Assembly: GCF_014652855.1 (NCBI RefSeq)
Contig: NZ_BMZP01000025.1
Location: 1 to 37,656, forward strand
Direction of reading: 5' to 3'
DNA from: Novosphingobium pokkalii
GTDB taxonomy: Bacteria > Pseudomonadota > Alphaproteobacteria > Sphingomonadales > Sphingomonadaceae
Length of the DNA: 37,656 nt
In this document: one piece after another, positions 8,292 through 16,066 of the stretch
Layout: each line of letters begins with the position of its first letter
Numbering within the stretch: position 1 is the stretch's first letter
Translations under genes and position numbers: made by a program
Notes under the pieces: model-generated
Seen by the model: only the letters and a program-made list of their open reading frames with translations
What the model was told of the DNA's origin: nothing
The model's database searches: none

Positions 8292-8343
8292 GCACCACCC
8301 CCCGACCCCCTCCTCTTCAGAGGAGGGGGTCGGGGGGTGGTGC
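8292..8343. repeat. Perfect G/C-rich palindrome, 24-bp stem with TTCA loop
   Basis: The arms at 8292-8315 and 8320-8343 are exact reverse complements around a four-base loop. The element shares most of its bases with that at 3173-3222, but some positions differ in both arms so that pairing is kept. It lies between the convergent rlmN and PhzF-family genes, seven bases before the latter's stop codon, where it could serve as a shared mRNA 3' end or as a structural chromosomal repeat. Confidence 0.9.
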
Positions 8344-8349
8344 AATACC

Positions 8350-9186
8350 TTACGCCAGGTGGCCACCCTGGCTCACCATCCGCACGCGGCCAGCCACCCA
8401 TACCGCGCCATCAGCGTCCTGCGTCAGTTCCACGCGGCCATCGGCGCCGGTGCAGCGGCCTTGCGCAGCGACATAGCGCCCCTTGGCCAACCCTTGCGCG
8501 AAGATCACTTGCGCGGCGGCAGCATTGAGGCTGCCGGTCACCGGGTCTTCCACGATCTTGCCCTGCGGATTGCTGAAGAACGCGCGCAATTCGAAATCGG
8601 CGCCTGCACCGGGCAGGCAGGGACCGATCAGGCCCACGTCCGTCGGCACCGGCGCTTCGGCGACTGGCCTTGCCGCGAGCACCTGCTCTGCGCTTTCCAG
8701 CCGCAGCAGGCGCCAGCCCGGGCCGTTGCAGGCGTGGATCGCCTCAACCACCGCGCTTTCGGGTATGCCGGCCACCCGGATCGCTTCGGCCCGTTCCGCC
8801 GCCGTCAGCGGGCCGCCGCGCAGCAGCGGCGGGGCGCGGAACGCCAGCGCGTCATCGTCCACGCGCACCTCGACCAGCCCCACCCCGCATTCCTGCACCA
8901 CGCGGCCAGGCGTGCGCGGCACCCCGCCCGCCATCAACCAGGCCTGCGCGCTGCCCAACGTGGGATGGCCGGCGAATGGCAGTTCTCCAGCCGGATAGAA
9001 AATGCGCACGCGATAATCGGCACCGGGATCGGTTGGCGGCAAAAGGAACGTGGTTTCGGAAAAGCCCAACCACTGCGTCAGCGCCAGCATGGCGGGCGTA
9101 TCGAGCGCCTCGCCCCCGCGAACCACGGCGAGAGGATTGCCCGAAAGCGGGCCGGAGGCGAACACATCGACAAGCTCAAGCAGCAT
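8350..9186 (-). CDS. PhzF family protein (phenazine biosynthesis-like isomerase)
   Basis: PhzF-like proteins are cytoplasmic isomerases or epimerases with a duplicated diaminopimelate-epimerase-like fold. The 278-residue protein shows the family's N-terminal pattern DVFASGPLSGNPLAVV, the catalytic-Glu region FSETTFLL (Glu44), FAGHPTLGSA, and in the second half EDPVTGSLNAAAAQVI. Length is normal. No phenazine genes are near, so involvement in phenazine synthesis is not suggested and the substrate is unknown. The start at 9186 is followed directly by MLLELVDVF, matching the usual N-terminus. The gene is convergent with rlmN. Confidence 0.9.
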   Translation of the reverse strand: MLLELVDVFASGPLSGNPLAVVRGGEALDTPAMLALTQWLGFSETTFLLPPTDPGADYRVRIFYPAGELPFAGHPTLGSAQAWLMAGGVPRTPGRVVQECGVGLVEVRVDDDALAFRAPPLLRGGPLTAAERAEAIRVAGIPESAVVEAIHACNGPGWRLLRLESAEQVLAARPVAEAPVPTDVGLIGPCLPGAGADFELRAFFSNPQGKIVEDPVTGSLNAAAAQVIFAQGLAKGRYVAAQGRCTGADGRVELTQDADGAVWVAGRVRMVSQGGHLA

Positions 9187-9376
9187 GGCTCCTGCCTATC
9201 GCCCCTGCCCTCACCGGACAAGGGCGCACAGAAAGGCTCATTCCATCGCGCATGAGGCGCAGTTCGGCGTGGAACCTGCAAGACAACGACACGTTCATCG
9301 CGCGTTGTGGATCGGATCGCTCAAAGCCGTGTTCACCGTCACGACTTTCTCGGGACCCTAGCAGGGAGATTTAACC

Positions 9377-9745
9377 ATGAAGAAGACCATTCTGGCCGCC
9401 GTGATGGCGGCAATCGTCCTTCCCGCCGCGCCGGCCATGGCCGATCCGGGCCACGGCCGCGGGCATGCCTATGGCCGCTACGACAATCGCTATGACAACC
9501 GTGGCCGCTATCGCGACCCGCGCCCGATCGGCGCGAACGAGCGGATCTGGCGCGGCCGCGACGGCCGCTATTACTGCAAGCGCAGCAACGGCACGACCGG
9601 CCTGATCATCGGCGCCGCCGGTGGCGCCCTGGTCGGCCGCGCGATCGATACCCGTGGCGACCGCACCATGGGCACTCTGCTGGGTGCAGTGGGCGGCGGC
9701 CTGCTCGGCCGCGAGATCGATCGCAGCAACGCCCGTTGCCGCTGA
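9377..9745 (+). CDS. Glycine-zipper 2TM domain protein (secreted)
   Basis: The 122-residue protein has a signal peptide (1-22, ending APAMA). A basic, Tyr/Arg/Gly-rich segment with repeated YDNR follows (about 31-60), then a glycine-zipper region with TGLIIGAAGGALVGRAID and TMGTLLGAVGGGLLGREID (about 73-117). These are typical of the 17-kDa surface antigen/glycine zipper 2TM family at the outer membrane or periplasm. It lacks a lipobox cysteine, so it is probably not a lipoprotein. Function is unknown; related proteins are linked to envelope stability. It has its own promoter region of about 190 bp and a probable terminator at 9782-9812. Confidence 0.82.
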   Translation: MKKTILAAVMAAIVLPAAPAMADPGHGRGHAYGRYDNRYDNRGRYRDPRPIGANERIWRGRDGRYYCKRSNGTTGLIIGAAGGALVGRAIDTRGDRTMGTLLGAVGGGLLGREIDRSNARCR

Positions 9746-9781
9746 CACGCAGTTCCTGAAAAATCACGATAATGAATAAAC

Positions 9782-9812
9782 AGCGCGGCTCGCCTTGCAG
9801 GTGGGCCGCGCT
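9782..9812 (+). terminator. Weak hairpin terminator after the glycine-zipper gene
   Basis: An 8-bp perfect stem (9782-9789 with 9805-9812) with a 15-base loop lies 36 bp after the stop codon. Only a short mixed T stretch follows, so termination strength is uncertain. Confidence 0.4.
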
Positions 9813-9861
9813 TGTGCATAGTAAACGGACACGGGACGGGACCGTCGGAGCTTTTTGAACG

Positions 9862-11175
9862 ATGTCCATGCTTATCCTGGGTCCGGTGCTCAAGCGCCTG
9901 ATCCGCCAAGGTACTTTGACGGTAATCGAGGCCGATGGCCGCACTCGCGTTTACGGCAATAAAGAAGAAGGCTGGCCCGACCTCACGCTTCGCCTGATGG
10001 ACAGGAAAGTGCCGGGATTCCTGGCGCGCAACCCCAGCCTGGGCCTGGGCGAAGCCTATATGGATGATCGCGTCCGCATCGAGGGCGGCGACATCATGGA
10101 TTTCATCAGCTTCGTGCGGGCCAACAACCCGTGGGAGCGCGCCGGCGATATCGACAAGCCCGGCCCGTTGCGGAAGCTGTGGCTGAACATTGCCGGGCGC
10201 ATCGACCAGGTCAACGCGCGCGCGGCCTCGCGCCGCAACGTGTCGCATCACTACGATCTCGACGACCGGCTCTACGACCTGTTCCTCGATCCGCTGCGGC
10301 AGTATTCCTGCGCCTATTGGCCCGAAGGCGTCACGACGCTGGAAGAGGCGCAGCATGCCAAGATCGAGCACATCGCCGCCAAGCTTGCCCTGCGGCCGGG
10401 CCATCGCGTGCTCGATATCGGCTGCGGCTGGGGCGGCCTTGCCATCCAGTTGCACAAGCTGACCGGGGCCAGCATCCATGGCATCACCTTGTCCAAGGAG
10501 CAGCTCGCCTATGCGCAGGACTGGGCGCGGCGCGAGGGCGTGGACGACCATGTGCGCTTCAGCCTGACCGATTATCGCGACGTGGCCGATCATTACGACC
10601 GCATCGTGTCGGTCGGCATGTTCGAGCATGTCGGCGTGCCCAATTTCCGCACCTATTTCGAAAAGTGCCACAACATCCTGGCCGAAGACGGCGTGATGCT
10701 GATGCACACCATCGGCCGGGTCGGCCCGCCCACCGTGACCGACGATTTCACGCGCAAGTACATCTTCCCCGGCGGCTATATCCCGGCGATGAGCGAAACC
10801 GTCGCGGCGGTAGAGCCCAACCGCCTCATGATCACCGACGTGGAAGTGCTGCGCCGCCACTACGCGCCCACGCTGCGCGCGTGGTACGAACGCTGCGTGG
10901 CCAACCAGGACAAGATCGAGGCGCTGTTTGACGCCCGCTTCTATCGCATGTGGCTGTTCTACCTGGCCGGGGCCGCCACCGCTTTCGAGCATGCCGACCT
11001 GGTCAATTTCCAGTTCCAGCTCGTGCGCCATCGCGACAGCCTGCCGCTTACCCGCGATTACATCGGCCGGGAGGAAGCGGGCCTGCGCGCGCGACGGTTG
11101 GAAGCCGCGGGCGCAGACCCGGCAAAGGTGTTTCAGTTCGACGCCAGTTCCCGCACCAGCGTGGGCGCCGGATAG
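9862..11175 (+). CDS. Cyclopropane-fatty-acyl-phospholipid synthase family protein
   Basis: These SAM-dependent enzymes add a methylene group to unsaturated acyl chains of membrane phospholipids. The 437-residue protein has an N-terminal lipid-binding domain (to about 120), the family motif SHHYDLDDRLYDLFLDP at 128-144, CAYWPEG, the SAM-binding LDIGCGWGG at 184-192, and the downstream MFEHVG, FPGGYIPAM and FYRMWLFYLAG segments. Length is close to known Cfa (about 380-430). A start at ATG 9868 (two codons later) is also possible. The last 14 codons and stop overlap the 3' end of the opposing S46 peptidase gene, so this C-terminus may be slightly extended compared with relatives. Confidence 0.92.
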   Translation: MSMLILGPVLKRLIRQGTLTVIEADGRTRVYGNKEEGWPDLTLRLMDRKVPGFLARNPSLGLGEAYMDDRVRIEGGDIMDFISFVRANNPWERAGDIDKPGPLRKLWLNIAGRIDQVNARAASRRNVSHHYDLDDRLYDLFLDPLRQYSCAYWPEGVTTLEEAQHAKIEHIAAKLALRPGHRVLDIGCGWGGLAIQLHKLTGASIHGITLSKEQLAYAQDWARREGVDDHVRFSLTDYRDVADHYDRIVSVGMFEHVGVPNFRTYFEKCHNILAEDGVMLMHTIGRVGPPTVTDDFTRKYIFPGGYIPAMSETVAAVEPNRLMITDVEVLRRHYAPTLRAWYERCVANQDKIEALFDARFYRMWLFYLAGAATAFEHADLVNFQFQLVRHRDSLPLTRDYIGREEAGLRARRLEAAGADPAKVFQFDASSRTSVGAG

Positions 11176-13205
11176 ATCTTTTCCAGCGCCTGCTGCACGG
11201 CGGCCGTGCTGACCACCACGGTGCGGTTCACATCGCCCTGATAGCCGTAGTTGCCGCCGAGCGAATGGATGTTCCCGTCAAAGGCGGCGCCGATCACGGC
11301 GCCGTCCTTGTCCACCACGGGTGAACCGGAATTGCCGCCGATGATATCGTTGGTGGTGACGAAATCGAACGGCGTGGCCTTGTCGATCTGCGCGGCATGG
11401 GTGGAGAATGCCTTGGCCAGCAGGAACGGCTGGGAACCGGTGGCACGATCGAACGCGCCGCCCATGGTGGTGACCGGGGCAACGTCCTGCCCGCGCTCCT
11501 TCCACCCGGCCACCTTGCCATAGCTGATGCGCAGCGTGAACGTGGCATCGGGATAGAGCGTGGCGCCATAGGCGGCAAAGCGCGCATCGGCGAGCTTGGC
11601 CCCCGCCGCCGCCAGCGGGCCCTGATATTGCGAATCCACAGCCTTTTGCAGCGCGCGCTGGCGCGGCTCCAAGCTGCGGGCATAGACGATCATCGGATCG
11701 GTGCTGGCCGCAATCGCCGCCGCGCCGCCTTCCCACAGCGCCTTGCGCACCGCCGGATCGCCCAGCTTCGTGCCGCTCACCAGCCGCGCCGAAAGGTCTT
11801 CGGGGCTTTCCTTGCCCAGCATCAGGCGCGTATCGGGATCATCGGCGCCGAGGTATTCGCGCGCCTTGGACAGGCTCCATTCCAGCTCCAGTTGCTCCAG
11901 CCAGGGGTAGACCGGCTTGGCATCGAGCACCTGCTTTTCCAGCAGCGGCAGCGCGCTGTCGGTATAGCCAGGCAGGCGCTCGCCATTGGGCTTGGCGCGT
12001 TCGATCGCCGCTTTCACCAGCGTTTTGGCATATTCGTAAAGATCGCCCATCGGCTGGGTGAAGCGATAGGCCACATAGAGATTGCGATAGGCGCCCACCG
12101 CCTGGCTCACTTGCGCCCAGGGATCGCCGATCGCCGCGTTGCCGGCAACCTTGGCCCTGAGCGTGGCTTCGTTGTCGGTCAGCATCTTGAGGAAGGCCGG
12201 ATCGTTCAGCGCCTTCTGCCGGCCGATATAGACCTTGAGCGCGTTTTCAAAGCCGAACAGGCTGTCGCCGCCCTCGCGCTTGCGCTCCGGGCTCTGTTCC
12301 ATTGCGGTGATCAGCCGCCCGCGCAGTTCCGACAGCACGGTGTTGGTGATCGGCAGCGAGACTTCGCGCTGGAACGCGATCTGGTCCATCGTGAACAGGC
12401 GCTGGGTGGAGCCGGGGTTGCCGACCACGAACGTCGCCTCGCCCGCCTTGGGCGCGCGGGGGTTCCACTTCAGGTGCGCGGCCACTTTCACCGGCTTGCC
12501 GTTTTCGTAGGCGCGCAGGAACGCGGCATCGAGGGCATAGCGGGGATAGTTGAAGTTGTCGGGGTCACCGCCAAAGAACGCGGCCTGGAATTCCGGCGCC
12601 CAGACCAGGCGCACGTCGGAATACTTGCGATAGGTGTAGAGCTTGTATTGGCCACCGCCGAACAGCGTCACCACCTGGCAGCGCGTGGTGGCAAGATCGG
12701 TGCAGCCGGCCTTCTCGATGTCCGCGATCTTCGCGTCGCGTGCCTTGACCAGCGCCTCGCCCGCCAGGCTGCCGATCGCGCCTTTCACCTCGGCGGTCAC
12801 GTCGCGGATGGCGGTGACGACTTCGGCCTGCTGGCCCGGGCACTTGCGCTCGTCCTCGCGCCGCGCGGCGACAAAGCCGTTGGCGACCAGGTCTTCCTTG
12901 TCGCTCGACAGGTTCTGCGCGCATTCCACCACGCAGTGATGGTTGGTCAGGATCAGGCCCTCGGCCGAAACGAAGCTGGCCGAGCAACCGCCGGTGAGGC
13001 GCACGGCCGAGGCGCGCACGCGATCGAGCCAGGCCTGGTCCGGCGCCCAGCCATAGTCCTGCTTCATCTTCGCGGCGGGAAAGGCATCGAACGTCCACAT
13101 GCCTTCGTCGGCCTGGGCTGGCGTGGCCAGGGCGAGCGGGGTGGCCAGCATGGCACCGACCATAAGCGTTTGACGAAAGCGCGAAATCAAGGGCGCAGAC
13201 CGCAT
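11133..13205 (-). CDS. S46 family serine dipeptidyl-peptidase (DPP7/DPP11-like)
   Basis: S46 enzymes are periplasmic, chymotrypsin-fold exopeptidases that release dipeptides from peptide N-termini. From ATG 13205 the protein has 690 residues with a signal peptide (about 1-32, ATPAQA). The catalytic histidine lies in LTNHHCVVECAQN (89/90), the probable aspartate in GDPDNFNYPRY, and the nucleophile Ser626 in GGNSGSPVV. The start is chosen because AGAGGA precedes it at proper spacing and the signal peptide follows. The longer frame to 13385 has no such support. Its 3' end overlaps the opposing Cfa-like gene by 43 bp. The enzyme suggests growth on extracellular peptides. P1 specificity cannot be read reliably. 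Confidence 0.92.
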   Translation of the reverse strand: MRSAPLISRFRQTLMVGAMLATPLALATPAQADEGMWTFDAFPAAKMKQDYGWAPDQAWLDRVRASAVRLTGGCSASFVSAEGLILTNHHCVVECAQNLSSDKEDLVANGFVAARREDERKCPGQQAEVVTAIRDVTAEVKGAIGSLAGEALVKARDAKIADIEKAGCTDLATTRCQVVTLFGGGQYKLYTYRKYSDVRLVWAPEFQAAFFGGDPDNFNYPRYALDAAFLRAYENGKPVKVAAHLKWNPRAPKAGEATFVVGNPGSTQRLFTMDQIAFQREVSLPITNTVLSELRGRLITAMEQSPERKREGGDSLFGFENALKVYIGRQKALNDPAFLKMLTDNEATLRAKVAGNAAIGDPWAQVSQAVGAYRNLYVAYRFTQPMGDLYEYAKTLVKAAIERAKPNGERLPGYTDSALPLLEKQVLDAKPVYPWLEQLELEWSLSKAREYLGADDPDTRLMLGKESPEDLSARLVSGTKLGDPAVRKALWEGGAAAIAASTDPMIVYARSLEPRQRALQKAVDSQYQGPLAAAGAKLADARFAAYGATLYPDATFTLRISYGKVAGWKERGQDVAPVTTMGGAFDRATGSQPFLLAKAFSTHAAQIDKATPFDFVTTNDIIGGNSGSPVVDKDGAVIGAAFDGNIHSLGGNYGYQGDVNRTVVVSTAAVQQALEKIYPAPTLVRELASN

Positions 13206-13855
13206 CGGGGGGATCCTCTCGCAACACGTTTGCAGATGACGCAGAAGTGCCACGACATGCCCGCCGCCGCAAACCGAAACACTGGGCCACAGATGGCAAA
13301 TGCCGCGTTTACCATCCGGTCCGAAACCGAGCAAATTCTGCAATGCGGCAAATACCGCAAAGGTCGGCATTATTTGGTAATGCATCCATTCCGGTTGGCA
13401 AGTTCGGGCTCATCTCACTCGGAACCCAAGGCATCGCCGCATGACTTCCCGGCCCAGTTCTGGCCCTGCTCTACAGGTCTTCACTTAGCAGGGGGTGTAA
13501 GGGAAGCGACATTGGCATCGATGGAACAAGGCCGGAAGCAGGCGGATTGGCCATAGCTCCGGAGGGTTGCCAGCGGCTGGGGAAGTCGTGGCATCTGCTA
13601 TCCGTCGGGCAGCGTCGCTGCCCGACCCGCCCACCCACGCGCCCAGTCCATGCGGCTGGGTACGGCTTGTCCTGCCTGCTCCATCGGCTGCTGTTCCCAC
13701 TCTTCACCCCCTGCCTTGCGGGGATCGGCCGGCACCATTCCAGCGTGCAGCGCCATTGGTCCGTCACAAAGAATCGCTGCATGCTTCATCCTGTTTCCGC
13801 CATTTGCTAAAGGAGTTAAGCCACCACCGGCCAAGCAGAGACCAACAGCCCCCGC
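13206..13855. other. 650-bp intergenic stretch without a supported gene
   Basis: This lies between the S46 peptidase start and the repeat-protein start. It holds the peptidase promoter region, a short dyad (TGCGG/CCGCA, 13344-13359), and a perfect hairpin at 13604-13626. An AAAGGAG at 13809-13815 has no start codon at a usable distance. Several short frames cross it, the longest about 103 codons on the minus strand (13471-13782), but none has a ribosome binding site plus the codon bias of the neighbours. It may be the remains of a decayed gene or an insertion boundary. Confidence 0.6.
13604..13626. repeat. Perfect 10-bp stem hairpin with GTC loop
   Basis: GTCGGGCAGC (13604-13613) and its exact complement (13617-13626) are separated by three bases. 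It lies inside the gene-free stretch before the repeat protein. No T tract follows on either strand, so it is not an obvious terminator. Confidence 0.7.
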
Positions 13856-16051
13856 ATGATCAGCCCATCTGGCGCCGAACGCCCCGCCCACTTGCCCATC
13901 GGCCGCTGGCTGGGCGATTTCGCCCCGCTGAGCGAGGCCGAAGAAAAGCTGGTGGCCGCCTGCGCGAAGGGCGAACCGTGCGTGCTGGATGCCGAGCGAC
14001 CGGAACAGGCGACGGCAGCGAACACCATCCGCGCCGGGTTGATCCGCTTTCTCGCCCTGGGCGGCGATGCCAAAAACCCGCTGCACGAACGTGGCGTTTG
14101 CTTGCAAGGTGCATGGATCAGCGAAGCGCTCGATCTCAAAGGCTGCAACGTGGAAGCGGACCTTGTGCTACTTGCCTGCCATTGCTCTGCTCCGATCATA
14201 GCCTGCAGCGCCAGGCTGGCAGGCCTGAACCTTAGCGGCAGCGCAATCAATGGCCTCCGCGCAGACCGTATGTCGGTTTTGGGCAGTGTCTTTTTGCGCA
14301 ACGGATTTTCGGCCAGGGGCGAAGTCCGCCTGCTCGGCGCCATCATCGGCGGCAATCTGGATTGCTCCAAAGGTAGCTTTACAAACGAGAACAGCGAAGC
14401 TCTCAACGCCGACGGCAGCAAGATTGCGGGCGATTGCTTTTTGAATAACGGATTTTCGGCCACGGGCGAAATCCGCCTGCTCGGCGCCACTATCGGCGGC
14501 GATCTGGATTGCTTCAAAGGTAATTTCACAAACGAGAGCGGCGATGCTCTCAGCGTCGACGGCAGCAAGATTGCGGGCAGTTGCTTTTTCAACGACGGCT
14601 TTACTGCAAAAGGTGAAGTCCGCCTGCCCGGGGCCACCATCGGCGGCAATCTGGAGTGCTCCAAAGCCAGCTTCACGAACGAGCATGGCAAAGCTCTCAG
14701 TGCTGACCGCAGCAAGATTGCGGGCAGTTGCTTTTTCGGCAACGGTTTCACGGCAAAAGGTCAAGTCCGCCTGCTCGGCGCCGCCATCGGCAGCAATCTG
14801 GATTGCTCCAACGCCAGCTTCACAAACGAGAGCGGCGATGCTCTTAGCGCCGCCATCGGCAGCAATCTGGATTGCTCCAACGCCAGCTTCACAAACGAGA
14901 GCGGCGATGCTCTTAGCGCCGACAGCAGCAGGATTGCGGGCAGTTGCTTTTTCGGCAACGGTTTCACGGCAAAAGGTCAAGTCCGGCTGCTCGGCGCCAC
15001 CATCGGCGGCGATCTGGATTGCTCCGAAGGTAGCTTCACAAACGAGAGCGGCGCAGCTCTCAACGCTGAAGCATGCACCATAAAATCAGGCCTAATCTTG
15101 AGGGCCGCCACCATCCGTGGGGCCATCAATCTCGGTGTCGCGCGGGTAGGGACATTGGCCGATGGGGCGGCCGAGGGAAATGGTAACGCCCCCACCTGTT
15201 GGCACGATGGCGGGCATATTCACGATGGCGGGCATATTCTGGATGGCTTCACCTATGACCGGATCGTTGGCGCCAGTGACGCGAAAACCCGCATTGCCTG
15301 GCTGAACACCCAGCGCCCGGATATGCTAAATGCGGAAGATTGGGCGCCGCAGCCGTGGGAGCAGTTGATCAAGGTGCTGCGCGAGATGGGCCACCCGCAC
15401 GAGGCGGCCAAAGTGGCTATCGAAAAGCAGCGGATGATGCGCAAGGCTCGCAAGATCGGCAAACCTGCGCGCTTTGCCGGCGGTCGCACTTGGAGCGAGA
15501 AAGCAAAGAATCGCTTCTTCTGGGCAATCGAGTGGCTCTCGGCCTTTGTGCGCAACGTATTTCACGATTTTTCGGGCGCATTGGTCGGATATGGCTATAA
15601 CGTCACGCGCGGTATTGTGCTGCTTGTCCTTGCCGCGTCTGCCTTCAGTGTATGCTTTGAAATTGGCTATGATAACGGATATTTTGCGCCAACAAACGCC
15701 ATCATGCAGCAAGCATACCACAATCAATGCGGCGCACCGGGCGATACGGTGGATGCATCTGGGCAGAAAGGCCGCGCTGCTGCGATGATGAAGAAATCGT
15801 GGAACGATCCCGCCTGCACCCCGCCGGAATATACCAGCTTCCAAGCGTTTTTCTATTCGCTCGATTTGATCCTGCCGGTGGTCAATCTGGGGCAAGATGG
15901 TGACTGGGCGCCGATGGTGGTTGATGCCAAGGGTGATACGCTGTGGTGGGGCGAAGCTCTGCGCGGGCTGATCATCATCGAAATCCTGTTTGGCTGGGGC
16001 CTCACCCTGCTGATCGCGGCGGTGATGACCAATCTGATCAAGAAGGACTGA
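13856..16051 (+). CDS. Membrane protein with tandem-repeat beta-helix domain and C-terminal 2-TM module; function unknown
   Basis: The 731-residue protein has three parts. Residues 1-130 include an acidic helical segment and LDLKGC/LNLSGS strands. Residues about 135-402 hold near-identical 49-residue repeats (147 bp) with the pattern SKIAGSCFF-GFTAKGEVRLLGATIGG-LDCS-FTNESGDAL, as expected of a right-handed beta-helix. The C-terminal part has WLNTQRP, PQPWEQLIKVLREMGH and GYGYNVTRG, a membrane segment (about 583-603), a periplasmic-like loop, FFYSLDLILPVVNLGQDGDWAP, and a last membrane segment (about 701-726). The C-terminus resembles a widespread uncharacterised family often annotated 'membrane-associated oxidoreductase'. 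I see no redox motif to justify that name. Codon use is less GC-rich than in neighbours, suggesting transfer. The ATG lacks a nearby ribosome binding site, and an in-frame stop lies at 13817. No partner gene is evident. Confidence 0.85.
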   Translation: MISPSGAERPAHLPIGRWLGDFAPLSEAEEKLVAACAKGEPCVLDAERPEQATAANTIRAGLIRFLALGGDAKNPLHERGVCLQGAWISEALDLKGCNVEADLVLLACHCSAPIIACSARLAGLNLSGSAINGLRADRMSVLGSVFLRNGFSARGEVRLLGAIIGGNLDCSKGSFTNENSEALNADGSKIAGDCFLNNGFSATGEIRLLGATIGGDLDCFKGNFTNESGDALSVDGSKIAGSCFFNDGFTAKGEVRLPGATIGGNLECSKASFTNEHGKALSADRSKIAGSCFFGNGFTAKGQVRLLGAAIGSNLDCSNASFTNESGDALSAAIGSNLDCSNASFTNESGDALSADSSRIAGSCFFGNGFTAKGQVRLLGATIGGDLDCSEGSFTNESGAALNAEACTIKSGLILRAATIRGAINLGVARVGTLADGAAEGNGNAPTCWHDGGHIHDGGHILDGFTYDRIVGASDAKTRIAWLNTQRPDMLNAEDWAPQPWEQLIKVLREMGHPHEAAKVAIEKQRMMRKARKIGKPARFAGGRTWSEKAKNRFFWAIEWLSAFVRNVFHDFSGALVGYGYNVTRGIVLLVLAASAFSVCFEIGYDNGYFAPTNAIMQQAYHNQCGAPGDTVDASGQKGRAAAMMKKSWNDPACTPPEYTSFQAFFYSLDLILPVVNLGQDGDWAPMVVDAKGDTLWWGEALRGLIIIEILFGWGLTLLIAAVMTNLIKKD
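14258..15061 (+). repeat. Tandem 147-bp coding repeats inside the beta-helix protein
   Basis: Full 49-codon units occupy about 14258-14404, 14405-14551, 14552-14698, 14699-14845 and 14915-15061. A 23-codon partial unit lies at 14846-14914. Units are strongly similar at DNA as well as protein level, so the array is recent or kept uniform by recombination. The first unit is the most diverged. Confidence 0.9.
14778..14915 (+). repeat. Perfect 69-bp tandem duplication
   Basis: Bases 14778-14846 are repeated exactly at 14847-14915, and six further bases continue the match. The duplication is in frame and adds 23 residues, about half of a 49-residue unit. It creates the short unit between the fourth and fifth full repeats. 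Confidence 0.92.
15203..15238 (+). repeat. Perfect 18-bp tandem duplication
   Basis: The 18 bases at 15203-15220 are repeated at 15221-15238, coding HDGGHI followed by HDGGHI. It lies after the beta-helix array in the same gene. Confidence 0.9.
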
Positions 16052-16066
16052 TCCCCGGCCGCCCCC

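Noticed and set aside
8350..9186. Phenazine biosynthesis function for the PhzF-family gene
   Set aside because: No other phenazine genes are in the window. PhzF-like proteins are widespread without phenazine pathways.
11397..13556. Very long plus-strand open frame (719 codons) opposite the S46 peptidase gene
   Set aside because: It is the antisense of a well-supported gene in high-GC DNA, has no ribosome site, and its translation is low-complexity and Arg/His/Gly-rich. The same applies to 1319-3280, 16547-18463, 30416-32380 and 35426-36703.
13471..13782. Minus-strand frame of about 103 codons in the 650-bp gap
   Set aside because: No ribosome binding site, Trp/Arg/Pro-rich translation without domain character, and it crosses the hairpin at 13604-13626.
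14258..15061. Regularly spaced repeats considered as a CRISPR-like array
   Set aside because: The repeats are in frame within one gene, about 147 bp long, have no unique spacers, and code a regular protein pattern.
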